From Aporhodopirellula aestuarii (GTDB lineage Bacteria > Planctomycetota > Planctomycetia > Pirellulales > Pirellulaceae), in the NCBI RefSeq assembly GCF_023701485.1, contig NZ_JAMQBK010000065.1, positions 1-64,000 on the forward strand: DNA of 64,000 nucleotides, given 5' to 3'. How positions within the stretch are numbered: the stretch's first letter is position 1; each line of letters begins with the position of its first letter. The notes beneath the pieces were generated by a model. It was not told where the DNA came from. It did no database searches and was given only the letters and a program-made list of their open reading frames with translations. Both the position numbers and the translations under genes were made by a program. Shown one piece after another: positions 39,367-49,011 of the stretch.

Positions 39367-41394
39367 ATGAATTCTCGTTTGACGCTGTCCGTTTTGATCC
39401 TGTTGGCGATGGCGTCGGCGGTGTTGCCCACCGTCTCGCACGCGGTGATTAACGCGGGGCTCCAGCCCGCTGATCTTTTTCACTCTCGTTACACCACGGT
39501 TTGCATTCTCGACATCCTCGCTGTTGACCCTGACGCGGGGACGGCGCAATGCAAAATCAGTCGTTCGTTGAAGGGCAAGTTGATTGAAGATGCCGAGGTG
39601 ATGTTGAATTTCACCGGGTCGATGAAAGGGGCGGCAGCAGCGGCAATGGCGGAAGGCGACATCGTTGTGGGCGACAAAGTCGTTGCGTTCGCGGGACGCC
39701 GCCGTGGACCAAAGGATCTGATGCTATACGCCAACAGTTTCTATCTTGGTCAGATGAGTGAGCCGGGTTCATGGTCGCTCGACAAGAGCGGTGCGGCAAT
39801 GGTGGGGCTCGACGGCGCCGCAATCAGCACATTGGCGGGAACGTGGAACGGGTCGAGCAGGCAACTTGCGGCTCTCGTTGAAGACATTGCCGCTGGACGC
39901 GATTTCTTTCCTCGCAAAGGTTATGCAAGATTTCAAACCGATCGGTTGCTAAAGCAGTTTGAGGCACCGGTGACGGGTGTTGCCGCTTATGATCTCGATG
40001 GCGATGGTGATCTCGACGTGGTCGCGTGTGCGGGGTCGGTTTCCGTCTTCATGCAGGGCGACGATCAGAAGTTCGCTGACGCAACGGAGGCTCTCGGGCT
40101 GAGTGGAGCTTCATCGCTTGGTTGTGGAGCGGCTGATATCAACGGCGATGGCCTGACAGACCTTTTATTGGGAACGACGATCTACAACGGAAGATTTGCG
40201 AACGGGCGATTGTCGTTCGTTAAGAATGATCACGCACTGTCCGGTGCCAGCGAGTTCTCGGCCTCGCTCAAGACATCTGCGTTCGTTGAACTCAATGGCG
40301 ACGGTTATCCCGACATCGTGATGAGCGTTGTGGGAGGTGGCTTGCGAGCGTTCTTGAATCCCGGCGAAGCGGGCGGCAGTTTTACGGATGCGACCGCATC
40401 GTTGGGGCTCGACCGAGCGGAATGTGGCGGCGGCGGAAATGGTTTTGTCTCCCCAGGGCATTGGAACGATGACATGCGGACAGACTTGTTTTATGCATCC
40501 GAGCTTGGTTACTTTTTGGTTCAAAACGAGGCGGGCGTTTTTGAACCGGTTGCGCATGAGATTGATTTCAAATTCACGTCCAGCGCCACCGGAAACGTGG
40601 GCGAAACGGGAGCGGGGGTGTTCCTGCCGCTGTTTTCACCCGAACACATGGATCTTGTCGTGCCGCTCGAAGATGGCTGGATCGTCGTCGCCAATCAGGA
40701 CGGTGTTCCGGTCGACGTGACACGATGGGGCAATGAAATCAGCGAAGGTTCGCAAGCTCACTTGGCGACGATCGCCGAAGATTTGAATTGCGATGGGCAC
40801 GTCGATTTCTTCACGATCAGCAGTGCTGAGAACGGCCACAACCGTTATATCGTTAATCGTGGCTACGGTTCGTTCATGCTCGGTACGACTCACAAACACT
40901 ACGAACACATGTTCGACGGGCCGTCCAGTGAATTGGGAGGTTTGGCGTGTGCGGCGGGCGATTTAAACAACGACGGGGCACCTGATCTCGTTGTCGGAAA
41001 CGCTCACGGGCATCTGACGCTGATCTTTAACGACACGCTCGCGGCGCGAGCACCGGTGGCGCACCCTGCACCGGAGATTGCCGCGATCGAGAACGTGAAG
41101 CTATTGACCGTGCATGTGCTCGGTTCCAAAGGGATCGTCAACGCGAGGGTGATGTTGCATGACGCTTCCGGACGGCTTGTCGCTCGCCGCGATTTGACGA
41201 ACAACGTTTCGGCGGGATCGTGTAGCGCGGCCAACGCGGTGATCTCGGTGCGGATGCCGGTCGACGGCCGATGCAAAGCAACTGTTCTTTATTCGGATGG
41301 CCTCACGCGAACAGCTGAGGTTGACCTTTCTTCAAGTCCCCATAATGTCGTGGTTGTTGACCGCGGTGAAGTTGGTCCAGATGATGAGTTTTAA
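39367..41394 (+). CDS. Exported FG-GAP/VCBS-repeat protein
   Basis: A 675-residue protein from ATG 39367 with signal peptide (1-26, ending SHA). Five or more calcium-binding FG-GAP/VCBS units: YDLDGDGDLDVV (~208), ADINGDGLTDLL (~256), VELNGDGYPDIV (~307), EDLNCDGHVDFF (~472) and GDLNNDGAPDLV (~532), consistent with an integrin-alpha-like propeller. A segment SFTDATASLGL resembles ASPIC-type repeats. The C-terminal 80 residues are a separate beta-sandwich. No enzyme motif. It overlaps the next gene by 14 bp, indicating coupling. Confidence 0.82.
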   Translation: MNSRLTLSVLILLAMASAVLPTVSHAVINAGLQPADLFHSRYTTVCILDILAVDPDAGTAQCKISRSLKGKLIEDAEVMLNFTGSMKGAAAAAMAEGDIVVGDKVVAFAGRRRGPKDLMLYANSFYLGQMSEPGSWSLDKSGAAMVGLDGAAISTLAGTWNGSSRQLAALVEDIAAGRDFFPRKGYARFQTDRLLKQFEAPVTGVAAYDLDGDGDLDVVACAGSVSVFMQGDDQKFADATEALGLSGASSLGCGAADINGDGLTDLLLGTTIYNGRFANGRLSFVKNDHALSGASEFSASLKTSAFVELNGDGYPDIVMSVVGGGLRAFLNPGEAGGSFTDATASLGLDRAECGGGGNGFVSPGHWNDDMRTDLFYASELGYFLVQNEAGVFEPVAHEIDFKFTSSATGNVGETGAGVFLPLFSPEHMDLVVPLEDGWIVVANQDGVPVDVTRWGNEISEGSQAHLATIAEDLNCDGHVDFFTISSAENGHNRYIVNRGYGSFMLGTTHKHYEHMFDGPSSELGGLACAAGDLNNDGAPDLVVGNAHGHLTLIFNDTLAARAPVAHPAPEIAAIENVKLLTVHVLGSKGIVNARVMLHDASGRLVARRDLTNNVSAGSCSAANAVISVRMPVDGRCKATVLYSDGLTRTAEVDLSSSPHNVVVVDRGEVGPDDEF

Positions 41395-43111
41395 TTTTGT
41401 TGAGACGTTTACCTGTCCGCACGGGCCGCTCGCGGTAGTGCCGGTGGTGGTCAACGCGGGGGCTGCGTTGTTCCCTGTGATACTGGCTGCAATCACAACG
41501 TTTGTCGCCTTACTGTTCAAGCCGCGCGAGCTGATGCGTGTTTGTCGCGAGAAGCCTTTGGTGCCAATCGTGGTGATGGGGCTCGCCGGAGCTTTCGGTG
41601 CGTTGTTGATGTTTTGGCCAACTGGCGGAGGAGCCTCGGACGCCGCGCCGGCCGGTCGTCGGGGGGACGTCGCACGGACGCCCGCAAGCGGCACGAATAA
41701 CGCTGGCGGTGGTGCCGTGTACGTCGACTGGACTCGCGTCGCGTTGGAACGCATCGCGGCGAGGGAGCGATTGGCGATGGCGGATGCCACACGAGAGACG
41801 ACTCCGACAGCGTTTGTAGCGACGAAATCTGGGGGGGAGCTCGGTGGTGATCTGGAAAAAGAGACCGCATTCATTTTCCGTGGTGGAAATCAACGTTTGG
41901 GCGTGCTCGGTGACGTGCCGCCAGTCGGATTGCAACGAGTCTGGCACCACTATCCGACCTGGATTGATGAGTCGGGCGTGGAAAGCGAAGACACCGAGGC
42001 GATGATTCTGTCGAGCGCGGCGGTTTACGGTGATCGTGTTTATGGTGCTTCGTGTTTGCTCGATCCGCCGGATACTTATGGTGCGATCTTCTGTCTCGAT
42101 GCGAAATCCGGCAAGCAGATTTGGTCGCTCGATCGGGACGGCGACGTTGACTTCAAAGGTTTCTTCAGTTCGCCCGCGATTAGCGCTGATGGACGTTATC
42201 TCGTCATCGGTCAGGGGCTGCATCCGGACAGTCATTGCACGTTGATCTGCGTGGACACCGAGGCGGGACGCGTGCACTGGACGTTGCCGACGACACTGCA
42301 CTTGGAGAGTTCGCCGGTGATTGATGGCGATACGGTTTATATCGGTGCCGGCGCGATCGAGGACCCTGCGTCCCACAAGGCGCTCAGTCATTCTGGTTAT
42401 GTGCTCGCTGCTCGGCTATCTGACGGTGAGCAGTTATGGCAACACGATGTTGCGGACCCCGAAAGTTCGCCTGTTGTCAGTGACGGGGTGCTCTATATCG
42501 GTAGCGGGTTTAACGGGAAGGCGATCGTTGCTCTGAGTACGGACCCGAACGTCGCGGCGGACGCACGCGAACTATGGAGGACGCCGACACCCTATCCGAT
42601 CACCGGTGCGATCACCTTGCATGGTGATTTGGTGATTGCCGGCGGTGGTAACGGTGACTTTGTTTATCGTGATCCCAATCCGGCGGGCGTCGTGATGGCT
42701 CTCGATTCGAAAACAGGTGAAGTCGTTTGGCAATCGGAGATGCCAGACGCGGTGCTCGGCGCCGTTGCGGCGGGCAAGTATCTCGTTTGCGGCGTTGCCA
42801 ATGGTGAAGTGATGGCTCTCGATCCCGACGGAGGCAAGCCGGTTTGGGCGTCCCGGATCAGCGGCGTGGCACCGGTGCTCGCGGCGCCTTCGGTGACGGA
42901 TCGCGAAGTGTTCGCGGTAAGCCAAGACGGGTACCTCGCGAGGTTCAACTTGGAGACCGGTGAGGAAATCGAGAACCTCTACATCAACTCCGAAGAGAAA
43001 CCAGGGTCGCAAGGACTCAGCATCAGTTCTCCGCTGGTGGTCGATGGACGTCTTTTCGTGGGCAGTGAAACGGGCGGACTGCGCGCGTATGCGGGAGGCT
43101 TGGCAAAGTGA
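41381..43111 (+). CDS. Membrane-anchored PQQ-type beta-propeller protein
   Basis: A 576-residue protein from ATG 41381 inside the end of the VCBS gene. Two membrane helices (about 18-45 and 60-78) are followed by a Gly/Ala-rich linker and a beta-propeller built of PQQ-like blades: GAIFCLDAKSGKQIWSLDRD, VICVDTEAGRVHWTLPT, VVMALDSKTGEVVWQSE, VMALDPDGGKPVWASR and LARFNLETGEEIENL. The blade phrase is A/C-L-D-xx-T/S-G-x-xx-W. The residues that bind PQQ in dehydrogenases are not evident, so this is probably a binding or scaffold propeller (BamB-like), not an oxidase. It ends in a GTGA overlap with the next gene. Confidence 0.82.
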   Translation: MMSFNFVETFTCPHGPLAVVPVVVNAGAALFPVILAAITTFVALLFKPRELMRVCREKPLVPIVVMGLAGAFGALLMFWPTGGGASDAAPAGRRGDVARTPASGTNNAGGGAVYVDWTRVALERIAARERLAMADATRETTPTAFVATKSGGELGGDLEKETAFIFRGGNQRLGVLGDVPPVGLQRVWHHYPTWIDESGVESEDTEAMILSSAAVYGDRVYGASCLLDPPDTYGAIFCLDAKSGKQIWSLDRDGDVDFKGFFSSPAISADGRYLVIGQGLHPDSHCTLICVDTEAGRVHWTLPTTLHLESSPVIDGDTVYIGAGAIEDPASHKALSHSGYVLAARLSDGEQLWQHDVADPESSPVVSDGVLYIGSGFNGKAIVALSTDPNVAADARELWRTPTPYPITGAITLHGDLVIAGGGNGDFVYRDPNPAGVVMALDSKTGEVVWQSEMPDAVLGAVAAGKYLVCGVANGEVMALDPDGGKPVWASRISGVAPVLAAPSVTDREVFAVSQDGYLARFNLETGEEIENLYINSEEKPGSQGLSISSPLVVDGRLFVGSETGGLRAYAGGLAK

Positions 43112-46100
43112 GTGATTTCAACTCGCCACTGATCGTTCCGCTCGCCGACGCAACCAACGCGGCACTCGTGGGTGGCAAAGCCGTTAATCTCGCGGCGATG
43201 ATTCGCGCGGGATTGCCGGTCCCAGATGGCTTTGTCGTGACGACGGCGGCGTATTTGGCGAGGCAGGATCGACGCGATGATATCGTCGCCCAAATTCGCG
43301 AGGCCCACCATTCGCTAGAGAGTGATCTCGTGGCGGCTCGTTCGTCGGCCACGGCTGAGGATTTGGCTGGCGCATCGATGGCGGGACAGTACGACACGTT
43401 CTTGAATTTGGCGACCGCTGACAGCGTCGTGGATGCGGTTGTCCGATGTTGGGAGAGTATCGGCAGCGATCGAGTTGCCGCGTATTTGAGTGAACAAGGG
43501 ATCGATCCATCGGGTGTGGCCATGGCGGTGGTGGTGCAAAAGCTCGTACCCGCCGCGGTCGCCGGCGTCTTGTTCACCACCAATCCGCGAACGGGCTCGT
43601 CGAGCGAGATGCTGATGGAAGCATCGTGGGGATTGGGAGAGTCAGTCGTCTCGGGAGAAGTTCAACCGGACATTGTCCGTGTCGCGATTGATCCTTGTGA
43701 AGTGCTGCAGTACACGGTGGCTGATAAGACGGTGCGGTTGTTGCCGGGGGCGACGGAGAATGAGTCAACGCCGGATGGTCTAAGGCGACACGCCTGTCTG
43801 ACGTTTCCAGCGATTCGAATGCTGTGTGATTTGGGACGTCGAGCGGCACGCCATTTTGACCATCCGCAAGACATCGAATGGGCAATCGATGATGAGGGAC
43901 AAGTGCATTTGTTGCAGTCTCGCGCGATCACAACGCTCGACGATGCGGCGGCCTATCAGTCATTGCTTGCGAATACGATTGAACATCTCGGTAACGAAGT
44001 CGCAGACGGGCGGGGGCCTTGGGTGCGTCACAACCTCGATGAAACGCTCGTGAATCCGACCCCGTTGAGCTGGGATGTCGTTCGCCGGTTCATGTCCGGT
44101 GATGGTGGCTTTGGAGAAATGTATCGTCGTGTCGGGTTCGAACCATCCGACGTCGTCGCAAAAGACGGTTGCCTCGAACGGATAGGCAACGGCATCTACA
44201 TGGATTGTTCGCGTATGCCAGAAATGTTCTTCGCAGACTATCCGTTTGAGTACGATCCGAAACGGTTGCGAGAGAACCCTGACGCCGCTCAAGAACCGCC
44301 GACGGTTCCACGAGGCGGCGTAAGAACGCAGGGGATGGCGGCACGGAAAGCGAGCGAGGTTACCAACACGCTTCGCCGCGAAGCCGAAACGCTCGACCAT
44401 CGTTTCGATGGCGTCTTTGTCCCGGCAATCGATGGCTGGTTGCAGCGAGAGGCCGCACGCGATCTTTCATGTTTGGACAATGAGAATTTGGTCGAATTGT
44501 GGACCAAGCGTGAAAAGAAGGTGATGGATGAATTTGGGGCGGACGCGTTTCTGCCTAGCATGATCGAAGCTCTCGCTGTGGCGGAACTGCGGGGGTTTCT
44601 CGCCGGTCACTTTTGGGATGAGGACCCCGATGAACTCGTGCACGTACTGAGCGTCAGTCCGCAACCCGACCAAACGTCACTCGCCAACGCGGCACTTCGT
44701 GAGCTCGCGTTGGGGAGTCGGTCACTGGATGATTGGCTTGCCGACCACGGGCATCGCGGCCCTGGTGAGTTTGACCTCGCGACACCCCGATGGCGTGAAC
44801 GACCCGACGACGTGCTGCGGATGGCCGAGCAATTAGGGAATAGTTCGGATCCGGCAGAGAAGCACCGCGCGAGGGTTGCCGATGCGGAAGCGACGCTCGC
44901 ACGGTTGAAGAAGCTGTTGTCACTCCAGCATGCGGCGCAGTTGGAAACACACGTGCGACTGCTGCAGCGATACATTCGCTTCCGCGAAGATGGTAAGTAT
45001 CACTTGATGCGAGCGTATGCCGTGCTTCGCGAAACTGCACTCGAATGCGGCCGTCGGCTCGGCATCGGTGACGACGTTTTCTACTTGACCGTCCACGAAA
45101 TGAGCGACGCGTTGCGTGGTGGTTATCTTCCCGAGGATCAAGTTGCAAAAAGACGAGCAGAGCGACAGGCTGCCGCCCGATTGCACACGCCACGTGTGAT
45201 CGAGGCCCAGGATATTGAAACGATCGGTCAGCATGAGGTTGCCGTCGATGCCGAACAATGGCCGTCGCATCCCGTGTCCAGCGGCACAGCGAGCGGTCCT
45301 GTTCGAGTCGTGCTGTCTCCCGAGAAAGCGTTGAATCTTGGCGCCGGGTACATTCTCGTTTGTCCCAGCACCGACCCTTCTTGGACTCCACTTTTTGCGA
45401 ACGCCGCCGGTCTTGTGTTGGAGCGAGGTGGCACGCTTTCTCACGGCGCCATTGTGGCTCGTGAACTCGGATTGCCCGCGGTCGTGCTCGACGACGCGAC
45501 CAAGCTATTGGCCGATGGTGAGATGATCAGCATTGACGCCAATCAAGGACGGGTGGCTCGTTCGTCGTCTGAGTCGATTGGTGCCAAAACCGACGATGCG
45601 GAAAGTATCGAGATCGAACGCACGATGCTGCCGCCTCCGGTTGGGCCTCGTGAAACCGGTGCAAATCAGCTCGCGATTGTCGCCGCGTGTGGATGGGGCG
45701 TGTTCCTCGCCGGGTTCTATTTGTTACCGGCGTCCTGGGTGAAAGAACCCTCCTTTGCATTGATCGATTGGTTCTTGTGGCCACTGGTGCGAAGCATCGG
45801 TATGGTTGGTACGGTGGCTTTGGTTGGTGGTCTGTTCTCGGCGTTCTTGCTCGTCGCCCAGCGTATTCTCACCGACAACGCACGACTCTTTGAAGCGAAA
45901 CGTCGTTCAGCGGCGCTGCGTCGGGCGGCTACCAAACTGCCTGCTGATAGTGCTCGTCGCGCCGCGATGATGGACGCTGTCAAACCGGTCAGTGGACGTG
46001 TGCTGCGAGCCTCGATGGTGCCGCTGGCCTTTGTGCTCGGACCGATGATGATTGTGTTTCTCTGGTTTCCCGAGCGGGTCGATCCGGCGGTGTGGAATCC

Positions 46101-46704
46101 GGATCCCGGTCGTGGTGTGAGCATTGTGGCGGAAATTGATGGCGATACCACGCGGGCCGTTAAGCTCGAAGTTCCCACGACGCTTGCTCTGGAAACGGGT
46201 GTCCCGGCCGAACGCACGCTCCCGGCCATCCGTCATGAACTCGAAGAACTTCGCCGAGAATGGCAAAGCAGCGATCTGGTTGAGTATCCGTGGGAAATCC
46301 AAGCGGCCGGTGACCACGCCCGCGAGGCCCTCGTCGGTTCGCTCAACGCTTTTTTGCGAGAAGGGATTCCGCCACAGAAAATCAGTTGGCGTTTGAAGGT
46401 GCCCGATGATGCCGTCGGTCGTCACCTCGTTCGCTTGTATCCGCCGACCTTGGAGGAACCGCTGGAGATACCGATCACATTTGGGGACACTCATCCGCCG
46501 ATGCACACTGAGATCGTCACTCCCGATGGGAGTGGCATTGTTTCGCTTGAGGTGATTCACCCGCGACCGCTGACCCAACAACTCTTTTGGACACCGCTCG
46601 CCACTCTGGGTGGACCGGCGTGGGACTTTGGTTGGCTCGGTGCCTACTTGGTCGCATACCTCGCGGTGATGATGCTCGGAAAGCGACTCTTGCGGATTCC
46701 CTGA
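43108..46704 (+). CDS. PEP-synthase/RPH-like phosphotransferase fused to Oxa1/EMC3-like membrane domain
   Basis: A 1198-residue protein; the GTG start overlaps the stop of the propeller gene by 4 bp. Residues about 1-310 are a PPDK_N-type ATP-grasp domain (GGKAVNLAAMIRAGLPVPDGFVVT; SSATAEDLAGASMAGQYDTFLN; TNPRTGSSSEMLMEASWGLGE). The middle (about 310-750) resembles the rifampin-phosphotransferase/PEP-synthase middle domain (NLDETLVNPTPLSWDVV; HRGPGEFDLATPRW). The swivelling His domain is at about 750-825 with the catalytic His in GGTLSHGAIVARELG. Residues 850-1198 are membrane-associated: helices near 855-872, 889-912, 971-990 and 1173-1195, with a charged loop TDNARLFEAKRRSAALRR, as in DUF106/EMC3-type insertases. 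The fusion is unusual; substrate unknown. Confidence 0.82.
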   Translation: MSDFNSPLIVPLADATNAALVGGKAVNLAAMIRAGLPVPDGFVVTTAAYLARQDRRDDIVAQIREAHHSLESDLVAARSSATAEDLAGASMAGQYDTFLNLATADSVVDAVVRCWESIGSDRVAAYLSEQGIDPSGVAMAVVVQKLVPAAVAGVLFTTNPRTGSSSEMLMEASWGLGESVVSGEVQPDIVRVAIDPCEVLQYTVADKTVRLLPGATENESTPDGLRRHACLTFPAIRMLCDLGRRAARHFDHPQDIEWAIDDEGQVHLLQSRAITTLDDAAAYQSLLANTIEHLGNEVADGRGPWVRHNLDETLVNPTPLSWDVVRRFMSGDGGFGEMYRRVGFEPSDVVAKDGCLERIGNGIYMDCSRMPEMFFADYPFEYDPKRLRENPDAAQEPPTVPRGGVRTQGMAARKASEVTNTLRREAETLDHRFDGVFVPAIDGWLQREAARDLSCLDNENLVELWTKREKKVMDEFGADAFLPSMIEALAVAELRGFLAGHFWDEDPDELVHVLSVSPQPDQTSLANAALRELALGSRSLDDWLADHGHRGPGEFDLATPRWRERPDDVLRMAEQLGNSSDPAEKHRARVADAEATLARLKKLLSLQHAAQLETHVRLLQRYIRFREDGKYHLMRAYAVLRETALECGRRLGIGDDVFYLTVHEMSDALRGGYLPEDQVAKRRAERQAAARLHTPRVIEAQDIETIGQHEVAVDAEQWPSHPVSSGTASGPVRVVLSPEKALNLGAGYILVCPSTDPSWTPLFANAAGLVLERGGTLSHGAIVARELGLPAVVLDDATKLLADGEMISIDANQGRVARSSSESIGAKTDDAESIEIERTMLPPPVGPRETGANQLAIVAACGWGVFLAGFYLLPASWVKEPSFALIDWFLWPLVRSIGMVGTVALVGGLFSAFLLVAQRILTDNARLFEAKRRSAALRRAATKLPADSARRAAMMDAVKPVSGRVLRASMVPLAFVLGPMMIVFLWFPERVDPAVWNPDPGRGVSIVAEIDGDTTRAVKLEVPTTLALETGVPAERTLPAIRHELEELRREWQSSDLVEYPWEIQAAGDHAREALVGSLNAFLREGIPPQKISWRLKVPDDAVGRHLVRLYPPTLEEPLEIPITFGDTHPPMHTEIVTPDGSGIVSLEVIHPRPLTQQLFWTPLATLGGPAWDFGWLGAYLVAYLAVMMLGKRLLRIP

Positions 46705-46863
46705 TTTGCCTGACGCGGATTCTCGTGGTGGGCGTACAGATGGCACGCATCGCAAAGGGTACGGTGTCGGCTTGGGAAGCGGTTTCAACGGTAGAGGGTC
46801 GTAGGTAGACTCTTCCCGGGGATCTCACGCCCGTTCTGCCCGTAACAACCGTTTGGCAATCGC

Positions 46864-47997
46864 ATGACCATGAAATCGCTGCTCTTCTGTCCACTTCTTT
46901 GTCTGTTGGTCGCCTCGGGATTGTCTGCTGCCGAGGGTGATCCGATCGCGGTGCGATCGTGGCCAGGCGGAGTGGTTTCGATCGAAACTCAGTGGGGCCT
47001 TGGGCTCGCGGTCAAACCATCGACCAGCGACGAGTTGGTTGTGCCTGATGACGTAGGTCAGATTCTCGCGGTGGGTGGGGATCGACTGAACCATGTGCTG
47101 TCGCGTTTGCCCAACCAGGCCGATGTGCAGTGGAGTCCCGTTGGCGAGGCTTCCAAATGGGATCCGAACGCGATCGAGGTTCGGACGATCGATGATCACA
47201 CGATCCGAATCGACGTCGACGGCGTGCGTGTGATTGTTGTGTCGGGTGACGGAACGGGGACCTTTATGGCGACGAAAGCCGATAAACAAAACGTTGATGT
47301 CTTGGTGCTGAGCAACATTGCGGTGGGACAGCTTGCCAGCGATCGGATCAAAATACTCGTGCGCTCATGGCGTCCGCAGTTTGTGCTGCCGTTGGCAATC
47401 CCTGCCGATGAAACGGACGCTTCGAAACGCGCGGCGGCGAACACATTTGCGGTGTCAGCTTCGGAGGCACCAAATCGGGAGCCGAAAACTGTACTGATCA
47501 GTCAAACACCGTGGGAAATGCCTGACGAACTCGCGGTGTTGTTTGGAAAGATGGAACAGGCATGCAGCGAATCGCAACAAGTGTTTGCAGAGCTCTCTGT
47601 TGAGCAATTGAATTTCAAGCCGGCCAATGGAACGCATACTCCACGATGGAACGTTGAGCACATGATGGGACGGCAGTTGCAGTTCTTCTCACAAATTTAT
47701 CATGCGATTGATTCGTCTATTCCCGTGATGAATTTGAACCCGAAGCAAATGCCGGCTGACTATCAGTTCGCTCACCCGGATTGGGATGGAGCTGAAGAGG
47801 CTCGACAGATGCAGCGGGCGAGTGAGTTTTGTCGCCGGTTTGCTTACTTGCTCGACGGCATGTCGGTGAACGACAAAGCACCGGGCAGCCGTTGGCCCTC
47901 GCTGCGTGCATTGTTGGTGCAGATGCAGAAGCACTACCACGAGCACACGGAAAACACCGTCAAGAAATTCGAGTTGCCGGGATGGCCAAAGTCGTGA
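46864..47997 (+). CDS. Exported protein with DinB-like C-terminal domain
   Basis: A 377-residue protein with a signal peptide (1-22, ending LSAA). The first 170 residues are beta-rich (quinoprotein- or cupin-like, unassigned). The C-terminal half is a four-helix bundle of the DinB/YfiT type, with His in WNVEHMMGRQ (~265) and HYHEHTEN (~356-363), the usual metal-ligand pattern. Signal peptide plus DinB-type bundle is uncommon. It is a single gene, 159 bp after the fusion gene and convergent with the transglutaminase cluster. Confidence 0.7.
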   Translation: MTMKSLLFCPLLCLLVASGLSAAEGDPIAVRSWPGGVVSIETQWGLGLAVKPSTSDELVVPDDVGQILAVGGDRLNHVLSRLPNQADVQWSPVGEASKWDPNAIEVRTIDDHTIRIDVDGVRVIVVSGDGTGTFMATKADKQNVDVLVLSNIAVGQLASDRIKILVRSWRPQFVLPLAIPADETDASKRAAANTFAVSASEAPNREPKTVLISQTPWEMPDELAVLFGKMEQACSESQQVFAELSVEQLNFKPANGTHTPRWNVEHMMGRQLQFFSQIYHAIDSSIPVMNLNPKQMPADYQFAHPDWDGAEEARQMQRASEFCRRFAYLLDGMSVNDKAPGSRWPSLRALLVQMQKHYHEHTENTVKKFELPGWPKS

Positions 47998-48015
47998 ATC
48001 CGACGAGTGCTGTAC

Positions 48016-48906
48016 TCAATCCAGAGGCAGCACGTCGACACTGACTCTCAAGAGCGGTTTGCCGCCGCCCATCACGATCCCACGCATGGGACTGATGTCG
48101 TCGTAGTCACGACCGATGCACATGGGAATGTGATCCGTGCCCGTGCGAACCGCATTGGTTGGATCGAAATCGACCCATCCGATTTCGGCTCCGGAATAAA
48201 CGCTGATCCACGCGTGCGACTCGTCACTGCCGACGAGTCGTTCTTTGCCTTCCGGCGGATACGTTCTGAGGTAGCCGCTGATATAACGGGTGGGCAAACC
48301 GAGACTCCGCAGACACGCGATTTGTACGTGAGCAAAGTCTTGGCAGACGCCCGCCTTCAATACAAACGCGTCCTCGGTCGTCGTGTTGACGTCCGTCGCC
48401 TGGGTGTCGTAGCGGAAATCGGCGTGGATGTGCTTCGTTAACGCGTCCACCGCGTCGATGATGCTGACGTGAGGTTGCATAATCTGACGTGCATAGTCGG
48501 CAAATTTTTGATTCAGTGCGATTCGTTGCGAGGCGAAGACGAATTCGCGTGCCTTCCAATCGACGGGGGAATCGCCCCGGCGAACGGTCGAAATGAGATC
48601 AGTCCAGGCGGGAGCTCGAGACAGGTTTTCGGCATCGGGCGCCGAAACGCTGACCCGGCTGGTGACGCGAACCCGCAAGAATTGATGCAAAGATTCGATG
48701 GCAAACGAGTCGACGACGTTCCCGTAGTAATCGGGGTGTCGATCGATGGACGCGGGAGCGGGATCAATTTCGACTTCGCATGAATGGCAGACCAGGTGGG
48801 CTTGGTTGCGTGGCCGCATGCGCAATTGGTTTTGGCACAGCGCCACCGGCTCGCTATAGCGATACGACGTCTCGTGGACGATTCGGTAATTGGCGGTTTG
48901 CGTCAT
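48016..48906 (-). CDS. Transglutaminase-like protein (cluster gene, set 2)
   Basis: A 296-residue protein with the N-terminal bacterial transglutaminase-like domain (YRIVHETSYRYSEPVALCQNQLRMRPR) and the papain-fold core with Cys188 (AGVCQDFAH), His231 (DESHAWI) and Asp248 (WVDFDPTNA). No signal peptide. It is the last gene of a six-step minus-strand cluster with ATP-grasp, alpha-E and DUF2126 partners, 105 bp after the fused ATP-grasp/alpha-E gene. Predicted role in these clusters: hydrolysing or exchanging amide bonds made by the ATP-grasp ligases. Confidence 0.88.
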   Translation of the reverse strand: MTQTANYRIVHETSYRYSEPVALCQNQLRMRPRNQAHLVCHSCEVEIDPAPASIDRHPDYYGNVVDSFAIESLHQFLRVRVTSRVSVSAPDAENLSRAPAWTDLISTVRRGDSPVDWKAREFVFASQRIALNQKFADYARQIMQPHVSIIDAVDALTKHIHADFRYDTQATDVNTTTEDAFVLKAGVCQDFAHVQIACLRSLGLPTRYISGYLRTYPPEGKERLVGSDESHAWISVYSGAEIGWVDFDPTNAVRTGTDHIPMCIGRDYDDISPMRGIVMGGGKPLLRVSVDVLPLD

Positions 48907-49011
48907 CAGGCGGGAGTTTTCGGTTAAATATTTTGAATGCGATCGGCTGCAAAAGCCCGGTTAGAGATCGTCTCGTTTGAAACGTACCAACCCGGCTCGG
49001 CCTTGCCCCAG

